A model generated the notes under the pieces. That model saw only the letters and a program-made list of their open reading frames with translations. It ran no database searches and was not told the DNA's origin. From assembly GCA_903632075.3 (NCBI GenBank), contig CAHIKZ030000955.1, positions 387,501 through 451,500 of the forward strand: a stretch of DNA of 64,000 bases, given 5' to 3'. A program made the position numbers and the translations under genes. The DNA is from Acanthosepion pharaonis. Taxonomy: Eukaryota > Mollusca > Cephalopoda > Sepiida > Sepiidae. Position 1 is the stretch's first letter; the number at the start of each line of letters is the position of its first letter. This document shows positions 1 through 11,824 of this stretch, piece by piece.

Positions 1-40
1 TTTGATTGCCCATTATTTGATTGTTAAGCTGAAATTGGGA

Positions 41-400
41 ATAAAAAATATGGGTTTCAATTCTCAGTCAAAGCTACAGCTTTATTCTACATTGTATAAG
101 ATTTTAGTAACAAGCAAAGAATTGATCAACTAAAAATGTTTCAGGAAAAAGCAATAAAAACAGCTGAAAGGAAATAACTTGAAAAAAATTCATCATTACA
201 AATAATTTAGTCTGTGAATTTTGCTTTGGCAAAGAGTTTCTATTTGAAAATACTCTTTGAAACATGCAGTAAACAAAAAAAAATGATTCATGATATTTTT
301 AACTTAATGTTTAACTCTGAAATGATTAAAGTACAAAATAAAGAGGAATCAACTGTAGTCGGGATCATTGAGTCAGTGCAAACAATTCTTTCTTTAGCTA
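41..400 (+). pseudogene. C2H2 zinc-finger relic, copy A
   Basis: This stretch is clearly related to 19093-19450: long blocks match almost base for base, including the run that reads as a finger start (LVCEF) followed by a phenylalanine and a helix-like part. Only about one degenerate finger is readable; the second cysteine and the histidines are lost. It is best explained as a decayed fragment of a poly-zinc-finger gene duplicated with its flanks. An open frame of 63 codons crosses it, but it lacks a convincing start and I do not regard it as coding. Confidence 0.5.
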
Positions 401-464
401 CATAGTATGTAATTTGCCAGGGCTACATACAGTTTTGAATTCAGAATTTTCCTTCTCTTAGATT

Positions 465-653
465 AGTTGGCATCCAAGGCTATAAGACCCAGTTCATCTT
501 GCTATTTATTGATAGCTGCAGGAGACAAGATTTGAATTCATACCTCCAAATGTATTAGTACATCAGTGAATGTAATGAACCCAACTAGAATTCAAACTCG
601 GCTCTCTGATTCCTCAGTCTGAGCTGCAATCCATGACTCTACTAAATGCCTCC
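465..653 (-). mobile_element. tRNA-headed SINE with shared core
   Basis: Read on the minus strand this begins with a tRNA-like head (an A-box-like stretch and the B-box-like GAGTTTGAATTC), followed by the core seen in the 5S-SINEs (CACT-ATGTGC then a stretch ending in GTATGAAT) and a tail that reads CCTTGGATGCCAAC. Relatives lie at 10993-11204, 27180-27355 and 57115-57318. The core is damaged here. Confidence 0.6.
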
Positions 654-1173
654 ATTAAAGTACAAAATTACTTATTTTAAGGATATTTTATTTCTGATTT
701 TTTTTAGATTTTTTTTTTTAAAGACATAAATAAACTTGTAACTCGATGACAGAAATGTATAGATGTTAAGAGTTCCTATTTTAACTGATTTATAAGCTGC
801 TCAAATACATAAAACCAGGAATAAAAGTTAATTCTAAAATCAGGCATTATTTTCTGAATAATCTAATATTAAGTATTATTGCATCAACTACACTGCAAAA
901 GAGAAATTTTATAGATTATCTTTTGGAAGTCATTATTTTAACAGAAGTTGCTGACTGTTCATCCTGTCTGCAACCATATGAAATCAGTATATGTAAGTAG
1001 GCACTTTCAGTTTTTCACTGAGTGGTCAGGTTTTGGCCCATGTTATAGTTTGAGTCTTGTTTCCATCATTGTGAACAAAACTGGGAAAAGCCTGGTGTAT
1101 GTTCAACAAAAGAATGGAAGTTGAAATATTGGTCTTGTTCATTCTTATTTATACTGTAAAAACCAGAAAGAAC
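654..1173. other. Unassigned AT-rich stretch
   Basis: There is no open frame of note, no RNA gene and no repeat that I could match elsewhere in the window. T-runs near 697-720 are simple sequence. Confidence 0.5.
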
Positions 1174-1377
1174 AGGCTTACAGGCAACATCATGTTGAAA
1201 CACTGGTTCTTATATGATCACCAGTTAAGCAACATCAAGCTTGGTTAGTACCTAGATGGGTAGCCACTTAGGAGTACCAGGTACTGTAAGCTCAGATGTG
1301 CAAGTGGTGTAATCGATAATGGCTCAGAATTGTTAATCAGAGGCAGAGTTGTAATTCTAGTTAGGTTCGTTATATTG
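1174..1377 (+). mobile_element. 5S rRNA-tRNA chimeric SINE, 3' truncated
   Basis: The left 110 bases resemble eukaryotic 5S rRNA, including GTTAAGCAACATC (A box), GTTAGTACCTAGATGGGT (intermediate element and C box) and the closing GGTACTGTAAGC. A tRNA-like unit follows (GTGGTGTAAT, then an AATTGTTAATC region), and the core starts at GTTCGTTATATT, where the copy stops. The end coincides with the start of the mariner relic. Confidence 0.8.
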
Positions 1378-2070
1378 TCACCATTTTAATTTTGTACATG
1401 TGCAGTGTTTGTTTTTGATTTTGTTGACCGCACAGTATAGTAGGGTCAGTTGCGCACAATTTGTGAGAAAAAGAGCGCCATGGCGCAATTCACTCTGCCA
1501 GAAATTTGGAAACAGCATGCTGTACTGCTTAGCATTTACACCAGAAGCTCCAATATGAACATTCCAGTGTTTAGGTGTTAATCTGAGGACAGTGTAGAAG
1601 ATACTGTGTCCCCCAAAAGATGTAGTGAGCGTAATGAAAACCAAATATTCAGTCAACATCATGATGTTTGGAATGATGAATATTGATGGTGACATTGTGC
1701 CTCCATTCATCTTCCCATGACGGTGGCTGTTGGAAGGCGCTATGTCTGGCAACAGAACTCTGCACCATGCCACACAAGAAGGAGAATCCAGTCATGGCTG
1801 TCAGACAATTTCTGCAACCACATCACCCCTTACATCTGGGCACCTAACATTCCTGTTTACAACACCCTTGATTATTATACTTGGACACAGTTGAACTGAA
1901 GGCAAGGATTATGGCAGCATTCACCAACTTAAACAAGGAGACTGTCCTGAAAAGTTGCAGTAGTTTCCAAAGTTGTTTGAAGGTCATGGCTGAAGCTAAT
2001 GTCGGTGTTATTTTAATTTTCGCGCTATTTAGATGACAATTTAGCCATCGCACCTTGTATATCACATTAT
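1378..2070 (+). pseudogene. Tc1/mariner transposase relic (family 1)
   Basis: The plus strand encodes pieces of the C-terminal half of an IS630/Tc1/mariner transposase. Recognisable parts are the segment around the second catalytic aspartate, where the D has become N (WQQNSAPCHT at about 1750-1779), then a RRRIQSWLSDNF helix and LDYYTW at about 1867-1884, which corresponds to the region of the third acidic residue. Several stops and frame changes interrupt it, and the N-terminal DNA-binding half is missing. No clean terminal inverted repeats were found, so the element is probably truncated at both ends. It abuts a 5S-SINE on its left. Confidence 0.75.
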
Positions 2071-2609
2071 TATTTCAAAGCTTCCAAGAAAAATAAATTT
2101 TAGCCTTATATGACCCATAAGGAGTTGATATATCATTTAACAAACAAATCAAATTAAATCATGAGTAGATCAGTGTCTGTGAAACTTTGAGTTATTGAAA
2201 TTATCTGTTCTCTTTCATTCTTCATATATATATTCAGTATTGTTTTGATATTTCAAGAATTTCTTGAATGTATGATTTACTGTTATGTTCTATCTTATAG
2301 GTTTTCAGATGCACCATCTCCTGTAAACTTGTAACAGAGTTATTGTTTGTTTTACTATTGAAGAGCTGACTTGTGCATGTGTTAACTCTAGCCTGCAATA
2401 CAATCTCTATTAATTATTGCCTTATAAAAATGACACCACACCGTTATTTCTAATGCTGAAATTAAGAAGGATGTCTTCTGTTTCTGTTAAAAAAATTGGC
2501 ATCTGAAGATTTCAGCTGTTATAAATAGTCAATCTTTCAAGACAACAACCTTTGTAATTTTGTTTCTTATTTCTTTATTTCCTATATTTAAACAAAAGTA
2601 TTTAAGCAG
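2071..2609. other. Unassigned AT-rich stretch
   Basis: I see no gene, RNA or repeat family here beyond simple AT-rich sequence. Confidence 0.45.
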
Positions 2610-2870
2610 AACCATTGCTAGGAAAGTCGGTCCATTATGTCGTGCTAGACAATTTTTCTTACCAGAATTTATTTTACACATTTATAAGCCTGCCATTCAT
2701 CTGAGCATTGAATATTGCGGTCATATCTGATCTGGTGCTTCTACTATATATCTAGAAATTCTTGAAAAAGAAGAATCTGAAATGTTATCAGTCTTGACCT
2801 GACATCTCAGCTTCAGTCACTTTCTTTATATTATGTGGGTTGCAATGATAGTATGACATCTAATCTTCGG
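2610..2870 (+). pseudogene. LINE ORF2 C-terminal relic
   Basis: The plus strand reads IYKPAIHLSIEYCGHI followed after a stop by SGASTIYLEILEK, which matches the tail region downstream of the reverse transcriptase of Jockey/CR1-type non-LTR retrotransposons (the RP.MEYC.HIW.GA pattern). Closely related pieces lie at 37600-38110 (+), 35241-35780 (+) and 21418-22440 (-). It is broken by stops and not functional. The clade is uncertain. Confidence 0.65.
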
Positions 2871-3089
2871 TTCTTTCCTTTTTCCTCCTAAGTTGAAACT
2901 TAATGTTTTTAGATTTTATACACTATAGCTTCTTATATAGTTTCATATGTCCAGCATACTGAAATATCTTTTATTAAGTTGAGTCATAAATAATTTCTGT
3001 TTTTGTTTATCATCTTCATTCTTCAAAAAATAAAGTATAGTTGCATTTTATTACATTATATATTCACTATTATTATTTACAATGAATCA

Positions 3090-3590
3090 CTTGTTGAACA
3101 TATCAGGTAGCTATTCCATACTGTTTTAGTAAAATTCCATAGGTTTCGATGTGAAAAATTTTGACAGAATCTTGGACCTGGTGTTCATTAAAGAAACTCT
3201 TCCCTATCAAAATGTTTTGCAGCAATTGAAAAGTGAGTAAGTAGAACAGACCAACCAAGTTCCAGAGTTTTTTTTCCTGTATTATTCTTGGTATATGCAA
3301 CTTTGTAGAGTCATTGGAGGAGAATGGCATTTTTCCTATTGACGAACACAAGGCATTTTTTGACCAAACTTTTATGGACACATTAAAACTGCTGCACATC
3401 TAAATATGCATTTAGTATTTCATCATATTTTAAGGACCTTAAATGAATAATATCCAACTGGTACCACCAGATGCACAATGTTACCATTCTTCCATAGAGT
3501 TGGTTGTGAAGATTTATCCTTGTCAATCCATTGCCTCTTGCATAGAACATTGTCAGCAGTTTATTCTTAAATGTCACATGTGATTAATAT
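3090..3590 (-). pseudogene. mariner transposase relic (family 2)
   Basis: On the minus strand two overlapping frames carry conserved mariner blocks: CIWWYQLDIIH (equivalent to CIWWD, where the first catalytic D is Y), a stretch ending NAYLDVQQF, and further on LGWSVL-like and LLQNILIGKSFFNEHQVQDSV blocks typical of the C-terminal part near the third aspartate. At least one frameshift and several substitutions separate them. The DNA-binding N-terminus and the inverted repeats were not found. It is unrelated in detail to the other mariner relics of this window. Confidence 0.7.
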
Positions 3591-4435
3591 TTAAGATCAG
3601 AGCTGCTGCAAGGGTCCCATGCCCCTCCAAATCTATGATACACCCCGACTTCTATTACATGTCAGTTTTCTTAGGTAGTATTCATATATAAAATACAAAT
3701 TTTATTGCAATCTAATTATGTACAATAATGGATCATAAGCAATACAGGTGAACAATTCAACTAGAAAAATTGAAAATAAATACAATATATCTAAATAAAA
3801 ATTAGAGACATGTCATAATAGATCATTCCAACTTAAATAAATCAACAATTTTTCTTATTAAAAAGTCAAAGAATTTTAAAACATTCAACATTATAGATAA
3901 AAATGTTATATAGTGTTTTTTTTTTCAAGGCTTAACATGAAAAATACAAATTGATGGATTTGGATAAAAAAAAAAAGACCCCAGAATGACACCAAAATCC
4001 ACAAAAAATTTTATCCTTTGATAGTGATATGTCCCAGAAAGGGATATATTTGAACAAAGTAGCTAAGTGGTTTTGGCTACTATAACCAAGTAGAATATGG
4101 TAGCAGTAATCGACTGGTACGCGTCGTGGTCGCAGGTAAGAAGTGTACATCAATGGCATAGTCCAATGGGTGTTGTTATAGACTTAGCTCTCAGACTATG
4201 GCTCTTGACTCTCCTACACATCTGTCGGTATTTATGATGGACACCAGCCAATCATATTCCAATGAGGGGGAACACAGGTGTATGCATATTCCATTATATC
4301 AAATAGTCAGTTGTGCTGAGTTTAATTTGTAACATATATAAATGTAGGTAGAAAAAAAGCAAATGTTGATAGATAACAAAGGCCCCAATCAGACTTGCAC
4401 ACACACACAGTTGGGGGTAGTATGCACCAGATCTG
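3591..4435. other. Unassigned stretch
   Basis: No gene is recognised. The part 4040-4160 has a few CpG sites and an open frame on the minus strand without a family resemblance. Short CA repeats occur near 4398-4410. Confidence 0.45.
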
Positions 4436-4437
4436 CT

Positions 4438-4530
4438 TAGGATGATATATTTATCATTACATTACAATTGGTTCCTGAATATGGAAATTACTTATGACAC
4501 AGCCTAATAGAAGTCAATAACCAAGAATAA
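4438..4530 (+). repeat. Short interspersed repeat W, copy 1
   Basis: The blocks ATTACAATTGGTT and GAAATTACTTATGA recur in the same order at 23735-23815. Only two copies are seen and the nature of the repeat is unknown. Confidence 0.45.
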
Positions 4531-4640
4531 TATTTGAATCTTCTATGAATAATCGAAACATTCAAACATTTCTTCTTTTGACAGACGAAAAATTATGATT
4601 ATTTCTTTTTTTTTTCTCCTAGAGAAATCGATCAATTTGT

Positions 4641-5012
4641 TTTTTATGGCATATCAACCTTTTTAAGATCATTTAAAGCAGAAACATATTTTTGGATTAT
4701 AAGAATTTTTGGTAGATGATAATAATTTTCTGATACACATCTTACCATTTAACCCATAGCTGGGAGGAGAAGAGGTGGATTCATACCTTTCCCAAGGGTA
4801 TTTTCACATAAGTGAATGTAATGGACCTTACTGGAATTCGAACTCAGTTCTCCAATTTCACATTCCAAGCCATTATCCATTACACCATCCATACATCCAA
4901 GCTTACAGCACCAGATATTCCTGGCAGTTACCGATCTCGGTAGTGACCAAGTTCAGTGTTGCTTTGGTGATTGGTTATGAACCAGTGTTTCAACATGATA
5001 TAGACATAAGCC
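4641..5012 (-). mobile_element. 5S rRNA-tRNA chimeric SINE, full length
   Basis: On the minus strand the element starts with GGCTTATGTCTATATCATG and runs through a 5S rRNA-like head, a tRNA-like unit (GGATGGTGTAATGGATAATG ... GAGTTCGAATTCC, a near-consensus B box), the core and a tail ending in a region that pairs with GGTTGATATGCCATA. Parts of the 5S head are diverged (around the C box). An open frame of 121 codons on the plus strand is a shadow of this SINE. Confidence 0.85.
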
Positions 5013-5638
5013 AAGGAAATTGGTTATCAGAGGGGAGAGGAAAAGCAATAAAATATTCCATATATCATGCTATGAACACACATGTAAAAAAAAAAGTAGA
5101 TGTGGATCTCAAATGTTTCTGTGTAATAGCCAGAAAGTGATTCTTTTTAAAATCTAGTTTTCTAAGTCCAAAGATAAATGGGGGACTAAAGAAGTGGATA
5201 AGGGGTTTTGGAGAGCAAGCGGTAAAAAAAAAAATGGAAATGATGTATATCTGGGTACTAGTCTATATTAAGTCATGCTTAGGATTGGAGTCAGTTCTGG
5301 TCTGCACTTTGATCTGATGTTGTTCATTTGTATTACCAGTCACTAAGTCAGCATGAGTAGATGGGGAAGGAGTTGGTAGGGGGAATAGATCCATATAACA
5401 GAAGTTCTTTAATGTCACCCACTTACCCACCCAGAAAAGTCCTGAATATAACATTTATTACATAATATGGGAAACAGTTTGCTTTCTTATTTCTTGATGT
5501 GACATTTGGCTTTCATCTTGTTAGCTTGTGAGCATGCAGTAGGCCCTTTCCCAGCTTTCAGTGTACACCAACATGATCAAGAACCAGAGTGCTATGTGGG
5601 GTACACATTGGCCATTTGGTGGATAGCTTGGGTGAGGG
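5013..5638. other. Unassigned stretch
   Basis: No gene, RNA or matched repeat is seen. The short minus-strand open frame at 5263-5454 has no recognisable features. Confidence 0.45.
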
Positions 5639-6060
5639 CAGGGCCAGATTTAGACCTCTAGAGACCCCTGGACTAATAGAATTTGGGGGCCCTTTCATTA
5701 CATATGTTTGCTCCCTGTCATTAAAAACAAAGATAAATTTTTAGATGTGTTTTTGGTATAAAACATGAAACCCTTCAACTAAAAGTTTTAATGATTTTGG
5801 AACTCATCCAATTTATTTCATTAGGAACTTCATGATATTTTTTATCTGAACTTTAAAAGACCCACTTCACTAGAGAGGCCCAGATACTCAAAACTATTTC
5901 AAATTAGTTTAAAGGAGCCCCATTAAATTTGAAAATAAACAAATCTCCTCTGTTCTTATATCATTATTTTTTTTTTGGTTTTATCACAAGACTAGAGGGC
6001 CCTTGGGGATTTCTCTAATCTTGGGGCCCCTGGGCTGCAACCCATACTAGCCTAGATGAG
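5639..6060. repeat. Candidate GC-ended repeat
   Basis: Both ends are conspicuously GC-rich against an AT-rich middle: the left has CAGGGCCAGATTTAGACC and a GGGGGCCC block, the right has GAGGGCCCTTGGGG and TTGGGGCCCCTGGGCTG. This layout is like the ends of some hAT-type non-autonomous elements (CAGGGGCGGATTTA class), but the ends are not a clean inverted repeat and no target duplication was found. Confidence 0.35.
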
Positions 6061-6357
6061 ATGTAAGTATGGCATTTTGTGAGGGTCATGTTGTATGTTT
6101 ACAAATGTTAAAATTTCAAAGGGAAATGTTTTCCTGATGTGTAAACTTAAAAAAATTAAATCCTTGTTTAAACTCTTCCAAGCAATTAAAGTTTTTCAAA
6201 ATCTCCCATCCTTAAATAAGGTTCAAATTCAAAACAATATAAGACAAATCCATGCTTATTTTGTGTGCTGATATTTTTTTATTTTTTTATCTTCATTTGT
6301 ACATTTATTGTAACAAAGAATGTTCATTCTATTCCTCAGTTGCCACCTTAGTACCAT

Positions 6358-6510
6358 TAATGGCAAACATGGACTATCATGCCTGCCAAAAAAAAAAACT
6401 GTGTCAAAAGGACAGTTTTTCTTATGACAGCTCTTTTATTTTAAATAACTTCACTCTTCAGCAATCTTTATTGTTTTAAAAAAGTGATGATTAGAATAGA
6501 TTGTTCTAGT
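6358..6510 (+). repeat. Fold-back repeat family F, partial copy
   Basis: It shares with 12718, 30930, 32095 (reverse) and 35046 the order GGCAAACATGGA, GTGTCAAAAGGACAGTTTTT, ATGACA, TTCACTCTTC and CAATCTTTATTGTTTTAAAA. It stops shortly after the GTGATGATTAGAAT block. Confidence 0.6.
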
Positions 6511-6599
6511 TTCATATAACATGCTTTTGAATATCTCAATTTTAGTTAATTTGCCTTGATAACTCTACAAGTTTTTTCTTCTTTCTTGACTAATCAACC

Positions 6600-6800
6600 A
6601 AGGACACTTATACTAAAAATCAGAAGAAAACAATTTATGAGACAAGGAAGAAAACAGGTTTGAAGAATCACAGGACATTATGTCGAGTAATCTACCCAAT
6701 GAGTTTATGAAAATGGATGGCAGAGTGTGGACTAGGAGTTACAAAAGTTGCTTAGAGTTACAAAGAAGAGGAATAACCGCACACATCCTAAATGTTTAAT
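6600..6800 (+). pseudogene. LINE ORF2 C-terminal fragment
   Basis: The frame readable as NEFMKMDGRVWT ... ITAHIL matches, in the same order, a fragment at 49850-49990 (KFM.MDGRIL ... ITTHIL) which follows a clearer LINE endonuclease/reverse transcriptase C-terminal segment. Stops interrupt it. Confidence 0.45.
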
Positions 6801-7178
6801 TGATTCATTTTATTAGGCTTATCAACATTTTGCAGGATTCTTAAAGACACAAAATATTGTTAGATTGTAAGAATTTAGTGGGTAGGGTGGGGGCGATAAT
6901 GATTTAGTGATACAAGTCTTACTAATTAACCCACAGCTGGAGGGAGGGAGGGAGAGGAGGTGGATCCATACCTTTACCAAGGGTACTTGCACATAAGTGA
7001 ATATAATGAATCCAACTAAAATTGGAACTTGGATTAACAATTCTAAGCCTTTATACCACGCACACATCCAAGCTTACAGCACCTGGTATTCCTAAGCAGT
7101 CACCCATCTAGGTTTGACAATGCTTAACCCCAGTGATTGTAGGGGAACCGGTGTTTCAACATGATGTGACTATAAACC
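6801..7178 (-). mobile_element. 5S rRNA-tRNA chimeric SINE
   Basis: The minus strand shows all modules in order: a 5S-like head with GTTGAAACACCGGTTCC and TAGATGGGTGACTGC, the closing GGTGCTGTAAGCTTGGATG, a tRNA-like unit, the core (TTCACTTATGTGCAAGTACC) and the tail. The core carries a GGGA expansion (positions 6942-6957 on the plus strand). Confidence 0.85.
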
Positions 7179-9837
7179 CTGAACCTGAAGGGAAAAGGTG
7201 TATAAAGCTAGAAGAAATGTGAAGTTTTTCAGGGTTATTTCTGCATTTTGTCAAAGAAGAGTAGAAAATTGGTTGTATCAAATTTGCAGGTGGAATTTCC
7301 ACTTTTTAATTTCTTAAATTTTGGGAATGTCATTTGTCTTGTTCAATAAATACAAAACTAAATTAATATTTTGCTGTTTTAAGATTCCATCGAGCTGTTA
7401 TGGGTATTATCCTTTTTTTAGCTATCAGAAGGTTGTGCGTTCATATCATGTCAGCTGTGGCGAAACTGTTGCGTTGCTGCTTCTAGTTAGACTAAAAAAA
7501 GTGGCAACAATATCTTCCATGTGTAAAATAAGGATGTAAGGAAATATGGGAAATTTTAATAAGGCTTTATTTTTGTTTTCATATAACTGAATAATGAATG
7601 AGAGAAAATACACACGTATGCATGAAAAAGAAAATATTAAAACTAAGCAATTATCTGGGTGGTACACATGTGTATGAGAGAGAATAAAAGAAATTCAATC
7701 ACTAAAGGGAAAGATATCTTTATGCCCGCAAGAAGGTCCCAGTGAGTGTTGTCGCTGCAGCATACTGGGAAGAAGAAAGAAAACAGAGGTATCTCATTTT
7801 TATAGCTATTTGACAGCACCTTCTAAAGGCATCTTAGGGAAACTAAGTGGGGGTAACCCACAGAGTATATCTTTATTTTGCTGTTATATTTCAAATTATG
7901 ACAGCTGTTATTGTTATGAATTATCTCCCTTGACTTTCATTCTGGGCATTTTTCTTTTTCTGTTTCGCAAATGATTTTTTAATTGTTAGAAAGTTTTTGC
8001 CTCGAATTTTCTAGCTTATTTTAAAATGCTGTATCTTCTCTCTTACCATTTCTCCTATTGTCCCCAAAAAACAAAACTGAAAGATAGTAAAAAGTACAAT
8101 ATTTTTAAATTTACAAAAAGACAACTTGTTTTTTGTTTATTTCATACTAACGAAGAATGTTTATTTTCAATTTTTAGTAAAAGTGTAGCAATTGCTATGA
8201 ATTTCTTTGAATCCTTCGGTTTTGAGCTTGCTTGCTTGTTTTGTTAGTACGAATGTAGTGATTGGTTAATTTTTAACCAATCACATATTTTAGTGCAAGA
8301 TTAACCTTTTCCCATGCTTCTGTGGGAGCCTATTCTTTTTCCTTAATAGAGGTGACTTTTTCACAAATCATCAGTAGGATCCAGTAAGTTTCGCCTGTCC
8401 AAACAAGTCCACGATCTTACTCATAACATTTCAAACGCACACACAGACACAGAATTTTGTAATATAAACTCACACTTCTCTCTGTAACTTAGCCAAGCTC
8501 AATCAACCAGGACTCTGTTAATTTCGAACCATTCTATAACACAACACATTTCTGATCAATTGTATTCTTGTGTTATCTATTCTAACAAACAGACCTTTGT
8601 TCTAATATTGATTCCTGAACATTTTTCTCTCAAGAGAACTTTCTTCGGACAGTCAATTACAAATCAAAATACAATTAAAGGGGAGCAACTTCTTTCTCTT
8701 AATCTATACATTGAATACAATTTTATTGCATGTTTGTTCTTGTATGTTATTTCAATATATACTTGTTGATTCACAGTTTGGAGTAGTTGTTGTTTATTGA
8801 ATCCTGTACATTGAAAGTATAATATTGGTCCATCTACACACTGGGCCATTACAAAAGTCTGGAATCTGGGCCATAATTCGCAAGTTAAAATTTAATTTGT
8901 AATATATTGTTTATTGTTTTTTTTTTGTTTTTTAACATTTTCAACTACAGTTTTTGAATTTTTTCGAAATATAAGTTCCCATTCGTGTGAAACTGTGAAT
9001 GCTTGTTGGTTTCTTTTTCTCAGAAAATGCTTTGAAACCAGCTATTCTCTATTGTTTGAGTATGAACTAAAGATTTATGTGTAAATCAACAAAATTATTT
9101 GCATTTTTTATTTATTGGTGATTGTACACAGACCATTTTTAAGCCATTAAGTGGGCCAAATAATACTAATGATTGTAACCTTGTTCATTTTGGATGACTG
9201 CTTCTTGATCTACGAGGTACAAATTCTACAGTACAAAGAGATTAAATTCTTTAGAATTTGTTTCATTTCCTCCAAAGATCCATCGTTGATGAAGTACTTG
9301 GCTGCAATTTTTTTTGCATGCGAATTATATAGCTTTTTTTTTTCTTTTTTTTTTTTAACCAAATTTTTAATGTTTTTCGTCATATCAACATCAACATCTG
9401 GAATTAATTCCTTTCCGAAAATTTCCAAATGTTTTAAGATTCATATTTGCATCAAAATTGTTTTTGTTTAATTAATTATAATGAAAAAAAATGCATTGAT
9501 TTTTTTTTTTTTATTTCACTTGTTGAAACTCAAACTGGCAAGAAAAAAGCATGTGATTTTGAAGACAACATGAGTGATAACATTGCTTTTTTGAAACTTT
9601 AATCAAGATTGCCAATCGTCCAGTAAATTTGATGCTGAAAAGTTGATGTATGGGTCCCGGATTAATTGATAATTTTGTGAATCAGTGTTTCTTTTGAAAA
9701 ATACTGATTTTTTTTTAAAAATTGCTGTGCCAATTTCACTTTATCAGTTTTACATACTTGGAATAAAATGTTAATCTTATTCTTAAATGAGTCTATATAC
9801 CAATGTGAAGATGCTTGCAAAGTACTGCCAAAGAAAT
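7179..9837. other. Long unassigned AT-rich stretch
   Basis: No gene family was recognised. Poly-pyrimidine and poly-A/T runs are frequent (for example 9338-9357 and 9501-9512), and the small open frames here look random. The part 8440-8870 has mixed composition that could be a decayed LTR, but I found no second copy or terminal repeats. Confidence 0.45.
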
Positions 9838-9884
9838 GAGAGCATAACGCTCTCCTCGTTAAAAAAAAAAAAAAAAAAAAAAAA
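9838..9884 (+). repeat. Hairpin followed by poly(A)
   Basis: A perfect six-base stem (GAGAGC, loop ATAAC, GCTCTC) ends six bases before a run of 24 A. This is what the 3' end of a retroposed transcript could look like. The source transcript is not recognised. Confidence 0.35.
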
Positions 9885-10992
9885 TTGAATTAGCCATTTT
9901 AAATGAAATTTCTAACACTTATTCATTGGATGAAATACTGAATAGGTTATTTTAGAAAACTTTGTAGAAATATTGGCGGGAGAGGTCAGTTACAATCTCA
10001 TTCTCCATTTCGATTCATCAAGACAAGATTCAAGAATGTTTAAAATTGGGGGTTGGATTTTAGTTTTGTAAAGAAAAATCCCAGAAGAGATTTCAGTGAA
10101 AAAAAAATGTTTTCAATGCCAAATCAGAAAACCTTGAAAAATTTGTCCTGAAGCCTTATAAAAAATAATTCAATAAAACTCAAAAAATAATTTTGTTGAG
10201 AGTTGGCATTTGTGTAATTTAATTAACAGTAACACATTTATTTTCTTTCAGATTGAATGGGGGAGGGGTCTACAATGAATATTTACTTATTAAGCAGTTT
10301 TAGCTCAAATTTTGGCAGCACCCAATATTTGCACTACTAAAACAAATGTTACATGAGATTTTTTTTTTTTTTTTAAAAATAAAGTTCTGTTTCACTCTAA
10401 AATTCTCATCAAACTGCTATTTTGCAGTGACTATATAATTCTTGAATAATAACATCACTGTTGTTCAAAAATACCCAACTGATTTAATTCAGTTTTGTGG
10501 GTCTGGTTGGGAACCTGTCCCTAAAGAGTTCAGGGACCTCATAGGTGGCAATCTGTCAGCAGGATTCATGAATGGACCTCTGGTTGCCCCAGTTTTGTCT
10601 TTTGGTCTTCTTCAGGTGTGTGCCTATCCATGTAACCTTTAGGAAATTTCAAACTGAACACTTTTTTTAATCTTCCTATTCCACTGTCCATCTAAGGATA
10701 TCTAATCTTGTTCTCTTATTAGTACTGCTCAGTTACTGAATCTTCATCTGCTACCCAGCCCTGGGATTGAACTCAAAATTACTCTGCCACAAAATTCATG
10801 AACCAACACTTGAAGTTATTGTCTTATGGGACAATCTAGAACTGGGAGCCTTAAACCTAATGTTCTTATTACCTGCCTGCCTGCTGCTGTTTTGTTCTTT
10901 TGCTCAGTCAGTTATATGTCATGCGTGATTCACGCTTAGGCAATCATGTATCTTTTGATACATGATTGACGAGGCAGATTTTTTTTCACATA
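9885..10992. other. Unassigned stretch with one short open frame
   Basis: The frame at 10439-10642 (plus strand) opens just after a stop and reads a non-repetitive sequence containing DLIQFCGSGW and PKEFRDLIGG. It has no ATG near its beginning and no domain I recognise. A TTTTGCAG acceptor-like motif precedes it at 10420-10427, but a stop lies between that motif and the open frame, so an exon call is not supported. Confidence 0.35.
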
Positions 10993-11204
10993 GTAAGTTG
11001 CCATTTCTTTCTGCCAGTTGCCATCCAAGGCTATAGATCTCAGTCTGTCCTGCTATTTACCCATAGCTGGAGGGAGAAGAAGAGGATTCATACTTTTCCC
11101 AAGGGTATAAGCACATAAATGAATGCAATGGATTTGACTGGAATTCAAACTTGGCTCTTCATTTCCTCAATCTGAGCCGCTATCCATTACTCCACTGTGC
11201 CTCC
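10993..11204 (-). mobile_element. tRNA-headed SINE with shared core
   Basis: On the minus strand it shows a tRNA-like head (GGAGTAATGGATAGCGGCTC ... B-box-like GAATTCC), the core shared with the 5S-SINEs, and a 3' tail with AGATCTATAGCCTTGGATGG and AGAAAGAAATGGCAACTTA. The same tail occurs in the copy at 57115-57318. Confidence 0.8.
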
Positions 11205-11824
11205 TTTTACTGCTGAAAGCTTTTATTGTCAAGCTTACTTCTTTTCATAATTGTTTCTCTTTCTTTCTTAATGACTCCCATATGGCATTTATTTCTATAC
11301 TAGGCCTACTGAGGGGGTCCTCGTAGCTTAGCATATGCATTGATTCCTTCAGATATTTGATTCTCCAGTGTTCTTCCCTCTCTAGTTTTTTTTACTTCAT
11401 TCCACAGGGGTTGTTGACCACACTTTTCCTTCCATACATGATCTGACCATAACGTAAAATAAATCCTCATCCCAGAACTCCAGTTAGTGTTCCAGACTAC
11501 CGTTTTTCATCATCCTCCAAGAACTGTTCTGAAAAATAACTCTGTCTTCCAAAATATTTAAATTTTTTTTTTTTTTAACTTTTATTGTTAATGCAAAAAC
11601 CATTAAATGTGAAGGAAATAAATTTTAAAAGTTAAATTATTAAAGTTTTAAAATTGAAAAATACAGAAACAAAGTAAATTTTACTGTTATTTTTATAAAA
11701 ATCACAAAAAAGAATTTTGGTTAAATCACCTTGAATAATTTATATAGAAATTTTATATAGAAATGTTCTTAGTAATTTTTGTGATCAGAGTAACTTTTTT
11801 TTTATACTTTAGTATTGAACTCAA
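11205..11824. other. Unassigned stretch
   Basis: The part 11280-11540 is less AT-rich than its surroundings and precedes, in minus orientation terms follows, the LINE relic at 11825-12540, so it may be part of that element; I could not match protein motifs. The rest (11560-11820) is AT-rich with no features. Confidence 0.35.

Noticed and set aside
4775..5140. 121-codon plus-strand open frame
   Set aside because: It lies almost entirely on the antisense strand of a full-length 5S-SINE and has no independent support.
10439..10642. Possible single exon with acceptor and donor-like ends
   Set aside because: A stop lies between the acceptor-like TTTTGCAG and the open frame, and the sequence matches no family I know; left as unassigned.
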